Notes under the pieces: generated by a model | Told to the model about the DNA's origin: nothing | What the model saw: the letters and a program-made list of their open reading frames with translations, nothing else | The model's database searches: none | Program-made: the position numbers and the translations under genes | Shown here: positions 1 to 6,515 of the stretch, one piece after another | Layout of the letters: every line of letters starts with the position of its first letter | How positions within the stretch are numbered: position 1 is the stretch's first letter | Assembly: GCA_001820655.1 (NCBI GenBank) | Contig: MHQM01000026.1 | Location: 1 to 22,832, forward strand | Direction: 5' to 3' | Source of the DNA: Candidatus Sungbacteria bacterium RIFCSPHIGHO2_02_FULL_52_23 | Lineage (GTDB): Bacteria > Patescibacteriota > Minisyncoccia > Sungbacterales > HO2-52-23 | Length of the DNA: 22,832 bases

Positions 1-139
1 CCTCAAGCGCCACAAACTTATCATCCGCATACGAATAAATGCCCGCGACGGCAATGCCAAGTTCACGCAGGCGATCTCTGCCGCCGACATCCGCAAATGA
101 TTTTTTGGTCTCAATATCTATGACAAGCGTATCCGCCAT
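1..139 (-). CDS. RNase H-like 3'-5' exonuclease domain protein, N-terminus only
   Basis: Reading leftward from ATG at 139 gives 46 residues that run off the window edge, starting MADTLVIDIETKKSF. The VIDIET segment (residues 6-11) fits the first acidic motif (DxE) of DnaQ/RNase H-fold 3'-5' exonucleases. The spacing to a later GIYSY strand resembles the stand-alone RNase H-like proteins common in Parcubacteria. The start is supported by an extended -10 element six bases upstream and by the absence of a Shine-Dalgarno sequence, so the mRNA is probably leaderless. The remaining catalytic motifs lie outside the window, so activity cannot be judged. Confidence 0.6.
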   Translation of the reverse strand, partial: MADTLVIDIETKKSFADVGGRDRLRELGIAVAGIYSYADDKFVALE

Positions 140-145
140 CGCCCG

Positions 146-173
146 ATCATATCACGATTTTCAGAAAAATCAA
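146..173 (-). promoter_or_regulatory. Promoter for the exonuclease-like gene (leaderless type)
   Basis: On the minus strand a TTGATT -35 (168-173) is followed after 16 bases by TATGAT (146-151), with an extended TGA directly before the -10. The ATG lies six bases after the -10, where transcription itself should begin. The transcript therefore probably has no 5' leader. Confidence 0.6.
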
Positions 174-207
174 AGAAACAGACACGTACTCATCTCATTC
201 CCAACTA

Positions 208-226
208 TTTGAAGTCCGACTTCAAA
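208..226. repeat. 19-bp palindrome
   Basis: Two perfect 9-base arms (TTTGAAGTC and its complement) flank one central base. It lies between the terminator at 239-280 and the exonuclease-like promoter, about 35 bases upstream of that promoter's -35. It could be a repressor site or a short hairpin. No poly-T follows on either strand, so a terminator is unlikely. Confidence 0.45.
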
Positions 227-238
227 CAGGAGAGATAG

Positions 239-280
239 AAAAAATAAAGAAGGCATGACGTCTATGGACGTCATGCCTTC
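239..280 (-). terminator. Intrinsic terminator of the small membrane protein gene
   Basis: A perfect 14-bp stem (249-262 with 267-280) with a 4-base loop is followed on the minus strand by the T tract TTTATTTTTT. It begins four bases after the stop codon of the small gene, so that gene is transcribed alone. Confidence 0.9.
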
Positions 281-283
281 TGG

Positions 284-463
284 TTAATACGACCGTGGAT
301 ACATCGTCTTGGTCATCGCCAAGACTACCCACAAAGAACCGACTACTATCAAGCCGAACCCGAAACACACAAGTCCGGCCTTATCATGATACGCGCCCGA
401 TGCTACTGCCATCAGGCCTGAAAATTGTAGAACAGCTGCAGACCCGGCTATCATCGCAATCAT
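284..463 (-). CDS. Small two-helix membrane protein, unknown function
   Basis: A 59-residue hydrophobic protein beginning MIAMIAGSAA. It has two likely membrane helices (about residues 1-22 and 30-50) joined by a short polar turn containing HDK, and a short tail ending YPRSY. A longer reading from GTG at 472 is possible. The ATG at 463 was chosen because an almost complete Shine-Dalgarno match (AAAGGGGGTGAT) overlaps that GTG and sits five bases before the ATG. The gene is a single-gene unit with its own promoter and a strong terminator, which suggests substantial independent expression. No family is recognised. Small two-helix proteins of this kind can be membrane-complex subunits, toxins or stress proteins, and nothing here decides between them. 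Confidence 0.75.
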   Translation of the reverse strand: MIAMIAGSAAVLQFSGLMAVASGAYHDKAGLVCFGFGLIVVGSLWVVLAMTKTMYPRSY

Positions 464-516
464 ATTGATCACCCCCTTTCTCTAAATATGAGAGCAAATA
501 AAGTGATAGAGGTCAA
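464..516 (-). promoter_or_regulatory. Promoter and ribosome-binding site of the small membrane protein gene
   Basis: Minus-strand TTGACC (511-516), a 17-base spacer, then TCTCAT (488-493) preceded by an extended TGC. The leader ends in AAAGGGGGTGAT, an unusually long match to the 16S rRNA tail, five bases before ATG 463. This contrasts with the mostly weak or absent Shine-Dalgarno sequences elsewhere in the window. Confidence 0.65.
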
Positions 517-587
517 GCGTCCAGAAGGAAACTATTGGATATACCAATAAAATAAGGAGCTGCGCACCTCGTACTGATTTTTGCAGA

Positions 588-1982
588 TTACCGCGCATTT
601 TTTACGTACGTGTCAAAAAAGCGGAGGGCGCGGGCGGAGGCAAGAGGCCATGCGCTGATGAATTCGTGTTTCTCGCCCGGATACTTGAAAAGCTCCGTTT
701 TTTTGCCGAGTTGCATCAGCGTGTCGTACATGCGCTCCGAAAACACGATTGGCACCTCACGATCATCCGTACCGTGATGCAACTGTACGGGTGCTGCCAC
801 ATCGGCAAAATATGATATCGGCGATATCTTCCGGTAGAGAGGACTTCCCGCAGGGCCATACTCGCCGTGTAGCCACTCTACTTCTTCGTCCGTCAGCTCA
901 TAAAAATTGTCTTCCGCGTCCGCACTGATTGGCGCAAAAAGCACATACGCGCGGATGTCGTGACTCCGCACCATGGCGCGCGCCGCAATCCCGCCGCCCA
1001 TGGAGTGCCCCCACATGCCGATCCTGTCCGTATCTATCAGGGAAGTATCCGTCTTCTTGAGAGCATCAATCAGTGCCTGCACGTCTTGCGCATATCCTTC
1101 ATAAAAATCGTGGTGCAGGGCGGGGTTGGGGCTGGATGATGCCAAACCGCGGTAATCGGGGTGGATCGTGATGTATCCGTTGCGCGCAAAGAAATCCTGC
1201 TCGCGCTTTGATCCCCTGCCGGAGAAATACACCTCGGACTGAATCAAGCCGTGATTCAAAATGAGCAGAGGAAATCCGCCATCGGGGGTGCTACCCGACG
1301 GCACGTTCATCACGCCGCTTATGACAAGATCGCCCGACCGATACGCGACGGAAAATTTCTTGTACCCGTCGCCATTGGGATTGGACAAGATGCCGTTGAT
1401 TTTGAAATCCGACCCGACGGACGGATGTGCGCGCGCATATTCTATCGTGTATTGCTCGCCGGGCGACAAGGACATCGCATTCTCTGTGCCGCCCGCGCGC
1501 TTCCCGACAGGCGATTGAAATCCCATAATCTCCACGGCATCCCCGATGCGCACGTGATGCTCGGCCGCAAATCCCGCGCGCGTCTCAAGCACCATGTCTG
1601 CCGGCACGTCAGGGACATAGACGGGGAGCGATTTTTCATCAGCTCCGGGCGCCGGAGGAGACGCACGCTCCTCCATGTCCACGATCCTATTATCTTTGAT
1701 CCAGAAAATATCTATCGGAAACAGCATCTCTTTCATCCAAAATCCATAGCGATCCGGCCGATCAAACAAAAAAAGCATCGCCCCGTTTTGGGCAAGATTG
1801 CTTCTGTAGGAAAGCCCACGCGCCATAGACGCGCGGTCGGATACGACTTCGGCGGCAAGCGTCACGCCGCCGATCTTCACTGTCGCAAAATTCCCTTCCC
1901 GCACCGGAAGCCCGAAAATCACTCCGAGCGAAAAGCCGAGAACTCCAATCACTGCGACAATCATGACCCGCATCCTGTTCAT
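588..1982 (-). CDS. DUF192 domain fused to an alpha/beta hydrolase (S9/dienelactone-hydrolase-like), membrane anchored
   Basis: 464 residues with three parts. Residues about 5-25 form an uncleaved signal or membrane anchor. Residues about 33-155 match DUF192 (ARGLSYR, MLFLFDRPDRYGFWMK, PIDIFWI). Residues about 215-462 are an alpha/beta hydrolase with nucleophile elbow GHSMGG (Ser327), Asp407 in GTDDREVP and His439 in GEKHEF, so the catalytic triad looks intact. The first two parts predict export with the enzyme facing outside the membrane. The hydrolase resembles prolyl-oligopeptidase or dienelactone-hydrolase-like esterases, and its substrate is unknown. DUF192 proteins are usually free-standing at about 150 residues, so the fusion is unusual. 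It is the last gene of the ruvA-headed operon, nine bases after a 45-aa ORF. There is no clear Shine-Dalgarno, and ATG at codon 4 is an alternative start. Confidence 0.85.
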   Translation of the reverse strand: MNRMRVMIVAVIGVLGFSLGVIFGLPVREGNFATVKIGGVTLAAEVVSDRASMARGLSYRSNLAQNGAMLFLFDRPDRYGFWMKEMLFPIDIFWIKDNRIVDMEERASPPAPGADEKSLPVYVPDVPADMVLETRAGFAAEHHVRIGDAVEIMGFQSPVGKRAGGTENAMSLSPGEQYTIEYARAHPSVGSDFKINGILSNPNGDGYKKFSVAYRSGDLVISGVMNVPSGSTPDGGFPLLILNHGLIQSEVYFSGRGSKREQDFFARNGYITIHPDYRGLASSSPNPALHHDFYEGYAQDVQALIDALKKTDTSLIDTDRIGMWGHSMGGGIAARAMVRSHDIRAYVLFAPISADAEDNFYELTDEEVEWLHGEYGPAGSPLYRKISPISYFADVAAPVQLHHGTDDREVPIVFSERMYDTLMQLGKKTELFKYPGEKHEFISAWPLASARALRFFDTYVKNAR

Positions 1983-1991
1983 GCGAAAGAG

Positions 1992-2129
1992 TTATGCCGC
2001 GTGAAGGGAGACGGTGACCTCACGAATTTTTGATTCCGCTTCTTTTTGGTCGGGAACTTCGCGCCTAATGCGCGCCTTTTCGCGCCGCAGAAATTTCCGC
2101 ATGGATGGAGAGCGTCTTTGCTGTTGCAT
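1992..2129 (-). CDS. Small basic 45-aa protein, hypothetical
   Basis: An uninterrupted 45-codon frame from ATG 2129 to TAA 1992 fills most of the space between the PHP gene (stop 2162) and the DUF192-hydrolase gene (start 1982). The product begins MQQQRRSPSM and carries the Arg/Lys-rich stretch KFLRREKARIRREV, followed by an acidic-basic helix (DQKEAESKIREV). It looks like a small helical RNA- or ribosome-binding protein, though no family is recognised. The 32-base and 9-base spacings fit operon membership. The Shine-Dalgarno is weak (AGAGAG). A second ATG at codon 10 is possible. The evidence is coding-like composition, position and lack of any competing gene. It could still be a chance frame. 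Confidence 0.5.
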   Translation of the reverse strand: MQQQRRSPSMRKFLRREKARIRREVPDQKEAESKIREVTVSLHAA

Positions 2130-2161
2130 ACTCTCTACCCTATGGGAGGAGCGGCCCGCTG

Positions 2162-3100
2162 TCAATTCGCGGGAGGAGTCGGGGCAGTCTCCAGATCCTT
2201 CCTACGCTGTGCCATCGCTTCATCCAGACGCGGCATGATGTCGTCTATGGCAAATCCGTACGTCTCAAAATCCGCCAGCGTGCGCGCGGAATGCAGTCCG
2301 GAGACAGGGTCTGCGGCATGCTCCCCTTTTTCGTGAAAGTCGGATCCGGCAGTGCGGAGCAGGCGGTACTTTGACGCAAGACCCTGCAGAAGCTCTACAT
2401 CATCCTCCGTATGCGACGGGTTAAACACTTCTATCCCATCAATATCCCATTCTTTCAGCTGGCGCAAAAATGTCTCAAGCTTGTCCGCGTTATCGCGGAA
2501 ATGGATAGCAGGATGCGACCACACGGCAACTCCGCCCGCCCGATGCATGAGCGCTATGGCGTGGCGCGCTCCGATACGCGCGCGGCGCACATAGTGCGGG
2601 CTTTCGTTGGAAAGATGCGCTTCAATAAAATCGTGTACGGTCGCGATGCCGGCGAGCTTCTCTTTGTTTTCCGGACGCGCGAGAATCGCGCGCGCGATAT
2701 GCGGACGTGCTACGACCGCACCCGTAGCCTCGCGCATGACATCCGCCCACTCAATTTTGAAACCTGCATTTTTGAGATTTTCCACCATCTGCTTTGCGCC
2801 GCCGATCCGATCTTCCGCGGCGCGGGCGAGGCTCGCGCGGAGCTCTTCATTTTTATAATCAATGCCATAGCCGAGCAGGTGCAGGCCGTACTCCTCAATA
2901 GATATCTCAATGCCGGAGATCACGCGTATGCCGTATTCTTTTTCTGTAGAGAGGATTTCGTGGACGCCTTCAACCGTATCGTGATCCGTCAGCGCGATGG
3001 CAGAAAGCTTGAGATCCCGCGCCATAGCCGCAATCTCGCGGGGCGTGTGCTTGCCGTCCGACGCAGTGGATTGTATCTGGAGATCAATGGTATTCATCAT
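2162..3100 (-). CDS. PHP-domain phosphoesterase (RNase AM/YciV-like) with altered first metal motif
   Basis: 312 residues with a full-length PHP fold, the TIM-barrel metal phosphoesterase family that includes RNase AM (YciV) and nucleoside bisphosphate phosphatases. Visible motifs are TASDGKHTP (12-20), LTDHD (37-41, His40), GIEIS (63-67, Glu65), RPHIAR (132-137, His134), SHP (His196) and GSDFH (Asp254, His256). The usual opening HxH metal pair is replaced by Gln8-x-Gln10. All other ligands are present, so it may bind fewer or different metals rather than be dead. The C-terminal 20 residues are Pro/Thr-rich and probably disordered. It starts 12 bases after the archease stop, consistent with one transcript. 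Likely roles are RNA 5'-end trimming or nucleotide phosphatase activity. The substrate cannot be read from sequence. Confidence 0.8.
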   Translation of the reverse strand: MMNTIDLQIQSTASDGKHTPREIAAMARDLKLSAIALTDHDTVEGVHEILSTEKEYGIRVISGIEISIEEYGLHLLGYGIDYKNEELRASLARAAEDRIGGAKQMVENLKNAGFKIEWADVMREATGAVVARPHIARAILARPENKEKLAGIATVHDFIEAHLSNESPHYVRRARIGARHAIALMHRAGGVAVWSHPAIHFRDNADKLETFLRQLKEWDIDGIEVFNPSHTEDDVELLQGLASKYRLLRTAGSDFHEKGEHAADPVSGLHSARTLADFETYGFAIDDIMPRLDEAMAQRRKDLETAPTPPAN

Positions 3101-3112
3101 ACCGAAAAAATT

Positions 3113-3571
3113 CTAAAGTTCTAAAATAATGTCCGTCTCAAAAAATCCGGTCTCGGGGCTCTTTTTGATATCTACGTCCTGATATGAAATCGCGCGCACA
3201 TCACGCATGCGGTCGTCCATTGCGACACCTGCAAGATCCGCTTCCAAGAAGTCCTCGCCAAACGCGCGAAACGTCGCGGTCGTAAACAGAGCGTCGCGCC
3301 CCTCCGCGCGAGCGAGCGTCTCGGAAAGGAATTCCACCAGAAGCGAATTGATGTCAACCGCCCGCACCATGATCGCCTCGGCAAGGCGCCCTCCGTGCGC
3401 TCTGATCGGACCCGGAGATATATATGACGCCACGCCGTGCAGGGCGTTGCGGAAGAGTTCTTGCAGGGTACGCCCCCGTATGCGCATGCGCACATCGGGA
3501 CTGTCCGTGATTACTTCAAATCCGCGCGCTTGCACGGTGGTTGTCTTCAGGCGCTTCATAGAAAATTTCAC
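3113..3571 (-). CDS. Archease family protein
   Basis: 152 residues matching archease along the whole length: an N-terminal GFEVI...DVRMRIRGRTLQELF block (17-40), the central INSLLVEFLSE segment (74-84), and a C-terminal DVRAISYQDVDIKK...FFETDIILEL block. Archease activates the RNA ligase RtcB in archaea and eukaryotes and also occurs widely in bacteria, including Patescibacteria. The classic HTxD motif near the start reads DSPD here, so the usual first metal-ligand His is absent. GTG 3571 overlaps the murE stop (GTGA), favouring translational coupling. ATG 3559 (codon 5) is an equally good start, and neither has a Shine-Dalgarno. No rtcB is seen in this window. Confidence 0.8.
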   Translation of the reverse strand: MKFSMKRLKTTTVQARGFEVITDSPDVRMRIRGRTLQELFRNALHGVASYISPGPIRAHGGRLAEAIMVRAVDINSLLVEFLSETLARAEGRDALFTTATFRAFGEDFLEADLAGVAMDDRMRDVRAISYQDVDIKKSPETGFFETDIILEL

Positions 3572-4911
3572 TTCGTGGTCAAATTTTGCAATTCTTCGCG
3601 GACAACCGCGCGATCATCCCATGCAATTTTGGAGCCGTTGGGTCCCATGAGCCACGATTCGGAGCCTTTGCCCGTAATCACCACTATATCGCCCGCGCCC
3701 GCACTTCGCAATGCGGTACGTATGGCGTCCCGCCGGTCAAGGATCTTATGTAAGGTTGTAGGTTGCCTGCCTGCCGGATAGGCAGGTAGGTTGTCCGCCA
3801 TCTGGCGGGTTGTAGCAGAATCAGAAAACCCAACGGCGATTTCGTCTATGATCGCCATAGGATTTTCGTCGTAGGGATCTTCATTGGTTAAAAATGTTTC
3901 CGTGCAGAATTCCGCCGCGATTTTGCCAAATTCCGGACGCTTCCACGTGTCGCGTCCGCCGCCTGCGGCACCCAGTACGCATATCATGCGCGCATCTGGC
4001 AGGCGCAGAGTCTCATAGACGCTCCGTAGGGATTCGGGCGTATGCGCGTAGTCCACCACGACGCGAAACGGCTCGCGCTGCAGCATCTCCATACGCCCCG
4101 GCACGCCCGCGACGTGCGCGATTGCCGTGGCGATCTTGTGAAGCTCCACATGCTGGGACAGCCCTGTCGCGACGGCCGCAAGAATATTGTACAGGTTAAA
4201 TGTGCCCGACAAAGGCGATGTAAACGTTTTGCCGTTGATATTGAACGCAATCCCGTCGGGGCCGGCATTGGCATGGAGGACTTTCCATATCTTGCCGTCA
4301 AGCTCAATCGTATCTTTGTCGTACCATACGCGGTGCGCGCGGGTTGCCGCCGCAAACCGCTTGCTGTGGGGATCATCGCGATTGATCACTGCGGCCGCGC
4401 GGGTGCCCAGCCGCCAAAAAAGATCAAGTTTGGCGCGCAGATACCGCTCAAAGCTCCCGTGCGATTCTATATGCTCGGGCGCCATATTGGTCATGACCGC
4501 CGCCTGAAATCTGATAAAGCGGTGCCGCGATTGCGCGATACCCTGCGATGTCACTTCAATCACCGCATACGCGCACTTCTCACGTACCGCGCGGCGCAGA
4601 AATCTTTGCACGAAAAACCTCCCCGGCATCGTCATCTTGGAAAGATTCGGCTCTTCGCGGTCGCCGATCTTGAATCGCACGGACGAAAGAGATGCGGTCT
4701 TGGCGCCCGAAGCCTGCATGACCTCATGCGCCAGATGGACGACGGTCGTCTTGCCTTTGGTGCCGGTAACGCCGATCACCGTAAGATGCCGTGACGGAAA
4801 GCGGTACCAGAGTGCGGCAAGCAGGGCAAGTAAAAAATGGTATGGCCACTGAAGCCACCAAAAAAGCGTCCGGGGAATAAATTGTTTTGCTTTTCGCAAA
4901 GCCTGTTCCAT
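3568..4911 (-). CDS. murE: UDP-N-acetylmuramyl tripeptide synthase-like Mur ligase (MurE family)
   Basis: About 447 residues. Mur ligases add amino acids to the UDP-MurNAc peptide in the cytoplasm. Seen here: a hydrophobic N-terminal segment (about 15-36), P-loop GTKGKT (50-55), central-domain motifs (NMAPEHIESHG, INRDDPHS), then GVPGRMEML and DYAHTPESL of the C-terminal domain. The position of the diaminopimelate motif DNPR reads EDPY, so the third-position amino acid is uncertain. Start: the frame continues upstream to ATG 4971, which would overlap femAB. ATG 4911 was chosen because it clears the femAB stop by 17 bases and begins the family-like region. An in-frame repeat (about residues 367-388) lies in the C-terminal domain. 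The gene sits between femAB-like and archease genes in a cell-wall cluster. Confidence 0.85.
   Translation of the reverse strand: MEQALRKAKQFIPRTLFWWLQWPYHFLLALLAALWYRFPSRHLTVIGVTGTKGKTTVVHLAHEVMQASGAKTASLSSVRFKIGDREEPNLSKMTMPGRFFVQRFLRRAVREKCAYAVIEVTSQGIAQSRHRFIRFQAAVMTNMAPEHIESHGSFERYLRAKLDLFWRLGTRAAAVINRDDPHSKRFAAATRAHRVWYDKDTIELDGKIWKVLHANAGPDGIAFNINGKTFTSPLSGTFNLYNILAAVATGLSQHVELHKIATAIAHVAGVPGRMEMLQREPFRVVVDYAHTPESLRSVYETLRLPDARMICVLGAAGGGRDTWKRPEFGKIAAEFCTETFLTNEDPYDENPMAIIDEIAVGFSDSATTRQMADNLPAYPAGRQPTTLHKILDRRDAIRTALRSAGAGDIVVITGKGSESWLMGPNGSKIAWDDRAVVREELQNLTTK
3754..3816. repeat. Composite heptamer/palindrome repeat inside murE
   Basis: Plus-strand heptamers GGTTGTA and GGTTGCC (3754-3767) are followed by a 7-bp stem (3766-3772 with 3780-3786), another GGTTGTC in the same 7-base phase (3789-3795), and a second hairpin of six-base arms CCGCCA/TGGCGG (3795-3800 with 3803-3808). 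All of it is translated within murE as a Pro/Ala/Gln/Thr-rich stretch. The GGTTGTA unit also occurs in femAB. Confidence 0.75.
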
Positions 4912-4928
4912 AGTGTATGGCGTGCGGA

Positions 4929-5861
4929 TTAAACTGTGCCTCTTTTTGCCGCCGCATAAAGAGTATACCATACCCGCCGGTATGCGATATTCACGGACTG
5001 GGGGTATGCGACTTGGCGGCCTCCGAATCCGCGCTTGAAACGCGTCACGCCGCTCCAGCGCCGCTCATCAATCCCCCACCAGTCATAATGCCCGTACCCG
5101 CGGCGCAAAGCTTCCTGTATGATCCGCCAGTGCAGAAGATGCGGCGCCATGACCTCGCGATGCGCGCCCGACGACGCCCCATGCAGATACGTCGCCGTAT
5201 TCCCGTAGAAATTAATCAGGGCTGCTGCAAGCGGCCGGCCTTGATATTCGGCGATAAATAATTCGTTGGAAAACATTTCGGAACGAGTCCCGAGTAGTTT
5301 TTTATAGTACTCACGCGGGTGGGTGTAAAATCCATCCCGTGCCGCAGTCTCCTGTATCAAGCTCCAAAAGGTATCAAGATCTTTTTCTCCAGTAATTTCC
5401 GGTTCTTTCCTGATCAGCACATTTTTCCGTTCCGCAAGGCGGATATTGTATCGCGTCTTCTCATGCATCGCGGCGAGCATCTCGCCTTCCGGCCTGCCTG
5501 CGATATCTAAAATAAGCGTCTCGCGCGGCTGGATGGAAATGCTGGGTTGTAGGTTGCAGGTGGTAGGTGGTAGAGATCCCAGAGGATCAATTTTTAAGAA
5601 GATGCTACGCTCTTGTGTTGCGATCTTTTTGATCTCATCAAAAATTTTGATTCTTGATTCTTGATTCTTGATTCCAAAGTCCGGTCTTGGACAGTACAGA
5701 TAATTCAAGCCAAGCGGCAAATCGCGTTTGACGACAAGCGTGCCTGCGACGCGTCCCGTTAGAGAGCTGTTTTCTAACGGGACGCGCCACGTAGTGCGCC
5801 CGAGCGAGCGCTCAAAACTCTCCCACTCTGGAGACTGCAAAAAAGATTGCGCGGCTGTCAT
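4929..5861 (-). CDS. FemAB/FemX-like peptidyl (aminoacyl) transferase
   Basis: 310 residues matching the Fem-type acyltransferases, which use aminoacyl-tRNA to build peptide cross-bridges on cell-wall precursors at the cytoplasmic face. The fold is visible from SPEWESFERSLG (10-21), the TRYNIRLAERKNV segment (135-147), FWSLIQETAARDGF, and the C-terminal second GNAT half with PHLLHWRIIQEALRRGY and DWWGID. Its place between ruvA and murE supports an envelope role. It starts in a 4-base ATGA overlap with the ruvA stop. Two different heptamer repeats are translated inside the first half (residues about 63-72 and 97-107), probably in surface loops. It could instead be a lipid II or general GNAT-type transferase of the same superfamily. 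Confidence 0.82.
   Translation of the reverse strand: MTAAQSFLQSPEWESFERSLGRTTWRVPLENSSLTGRVAGTLVVKRDLPLGLNYLYCPRPDFGIKNQESRIKIFDEIKKIATQERSIFLKIDPLGSLPPTTCNLQPSISIQPRETLILDIAGRPEGEMLAAMHEKTRYNIRLAERKNVLIRKEPEITGEKDLDTFWSLIQETAARDGFYTHPREYYKKLLGTRSEMFSNELFIAEYQGRPLAAALINFYGNTATYLHGASSGAHREVMAPHLLHWRIIQEALRRGYGHYDWWGIDERRWSGVTRFKRGFGGRQVAYPQSVNIAYRRVWYTLYAAAKRGTV
5545..5572. repeat. Heptamer array, GGTTGTA class, inside femAB-like gene
   Basis: Four consecutive 7-base units on the plus strand: GGTTGTA, GGTTGCA, GGTGGTA, GGTGGTA. They are translated on the minus strand as a Pro/Thr/Cys/Asn stretch around residues 97-107. Confidence 0.85.
5647..5674. repeat. Heptamer array (TTGATTC) x4 inside femAB-like gene
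   Basis: Four identical tandem copies of TTGATTC on the plus strand, read as GAATCAA in the gene. They encode KNQESRIK around residues 65-72. Related arrays occur in holA, polA and tsaE. Confidence 0.95.
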
Positions 5862-6439
5862 TTCGCTTTTCCCATCCGTTTCAGCGCCTCGCCCACACGC
5901 TTTTCAATCCCTTTGATTTCGGCAGGCACTGCCGCAAGCGCGTCGCGGGCTTCTCTTTGCGAGTAGCCGAGGGCTACAAGCGCGTCAAGAGAATCCGCTT
6001 CTGCCTGCAACTCGGGCGCATCCACCATGACGCCGCGTCCGGCCATTTTGTCTTTCAATTCAAGCACCACTTTCTCCGCGATCTTTTTGCCGATGCCCGA
6101 GACGCGCGTCAGATACGAAGTATCGCCCGCGGCAATCGCTTTTTTGAGCGTATCCACGGGTGCGATGCCGAGTATCCCGATTGCGCCTTTAGGGCCGATG
6201 CCGGAAATTGCGATCAGCATTTCAAAAAGCTCAAGCTCCGGATAATGCAAAAATCCATAGAGATCAAGCGCGTCTTCCCGCACATGCTGATGCGTCCAGA
6301 GTTTTGCTACAGCACCCTTCGCAGGCATGCGCGCAAGCGTATCCGGTCCCGCGAATACTTTGTATCCGATGCCGCCAATGCTGATGATGGCAAACTTCTC
6401 TCCGGCAAACAGCACCGTCCCCTCAAGAAAACTGATCAT
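5858..6439 (-). CDS. ruvA: Holliday junction branch migration protein RuvA
   Basis: 193 residues, the normal RuvA length. RuvA tetramers bind four-way junctions and load the RuvB motor for branch migration. Domain I is the OB fold (MISFLEGTVLF... to about 65). Domain II has two helix-hairpin-helix motifs, ISGIGPKGAIGIL (78-90) and VSGIGKKIAEKVV (113-125). Domain III (about 145-193, ALVALGYSQREARDAL) contacts RuvB. The frame extends to 6517, but ATG 6439 matches the family start and has a -10 element six bases upstream. It heads the minus-strand operon running to 588. ruvB is about 15 kb away at 21532 and ruvC is not in the window, so the resolvasome genes are split. Confidence 0.95.
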   Translation of the reverse strand: MISFLEGTVLFAGEKFAIISIGGIGYKVFAGPDTLARMPAKGAVAKLWTHQHVREDALDLYGFLHYPELELFEMLIAISGIGPKGAIGILGIAPVDTLKKAIAAGDTSYLTRVSGIGKKIAEKVVLELKDKMAGRGVMVDAPELQAEADSLDALVALGYSQREARDALAAVPAEIKGIEKRVGEALKRMGKAK

Positions 6440-6445
6440 AAAAGA

Positions 6446-6474
6446 AGTATAACAAAACAGTGCGTCTTTTCCAC
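6446..6474 (-). promoter_or_regulatory. Promoter of the ruvA-headed operon
   Basis: Minus-strand TATACT (6446-6451) lies six bases before ATG 6439. The upstream -35 is weak (TGGAAA at 16 or GTGGAA at 17 bases). It sits directly downstream of the terminator at 6487-6515, which isolates the operon from the phosphoribosyltransferase gene. A leaderless ruvA message is expected. Confidence 0.6.
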
Positions 6475-6486
6475 TGATGAGCCCAC

Positions 6487-6515
6487 CAAAAGTAAAAGAC
6501 GGCCCGAAGGCCGTC
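6487..6515 (-). terminator. Intrinsic terminator with UUCG loop
   Basis: A 7-bp stem (6498-6504 with 6509-6515) closes a UUCG tetraloop on the minus-strand RNA, followed by TTTTACTTTT. The stop codon of the upstream gene (6514-6516) overlaps the stem. Confidence 0.85.

Noticed and set aside
464..472. GTG at 472 as the start of the small membrane protein
   Set aside because: The GTG is part of the Shine-Dalgarno sequence itself. ATG 463 has correct spacing from it.
1251..2033. A 260-codon open frame on the plus strand
   Set aside because: It lies wholly opposite the DUF192-hydrolase gene, whose motifs are clear. The plus translation has no recognisable domain and is Arg/His-rich, as expected of an antisense shadow in GC-rich DNA.
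2411..3124. A 237-codon plus-strand frame opposite the PHP gene
   Set aside because: The PHP protein on the minus strand carries family motifs throughout; the plus frame shows none.
4042..4794. A 250-codon plus-strand frame opposite murE
   Set aside because: It has no domain or start signal and mirrors the codon bias of the real ligase gene.
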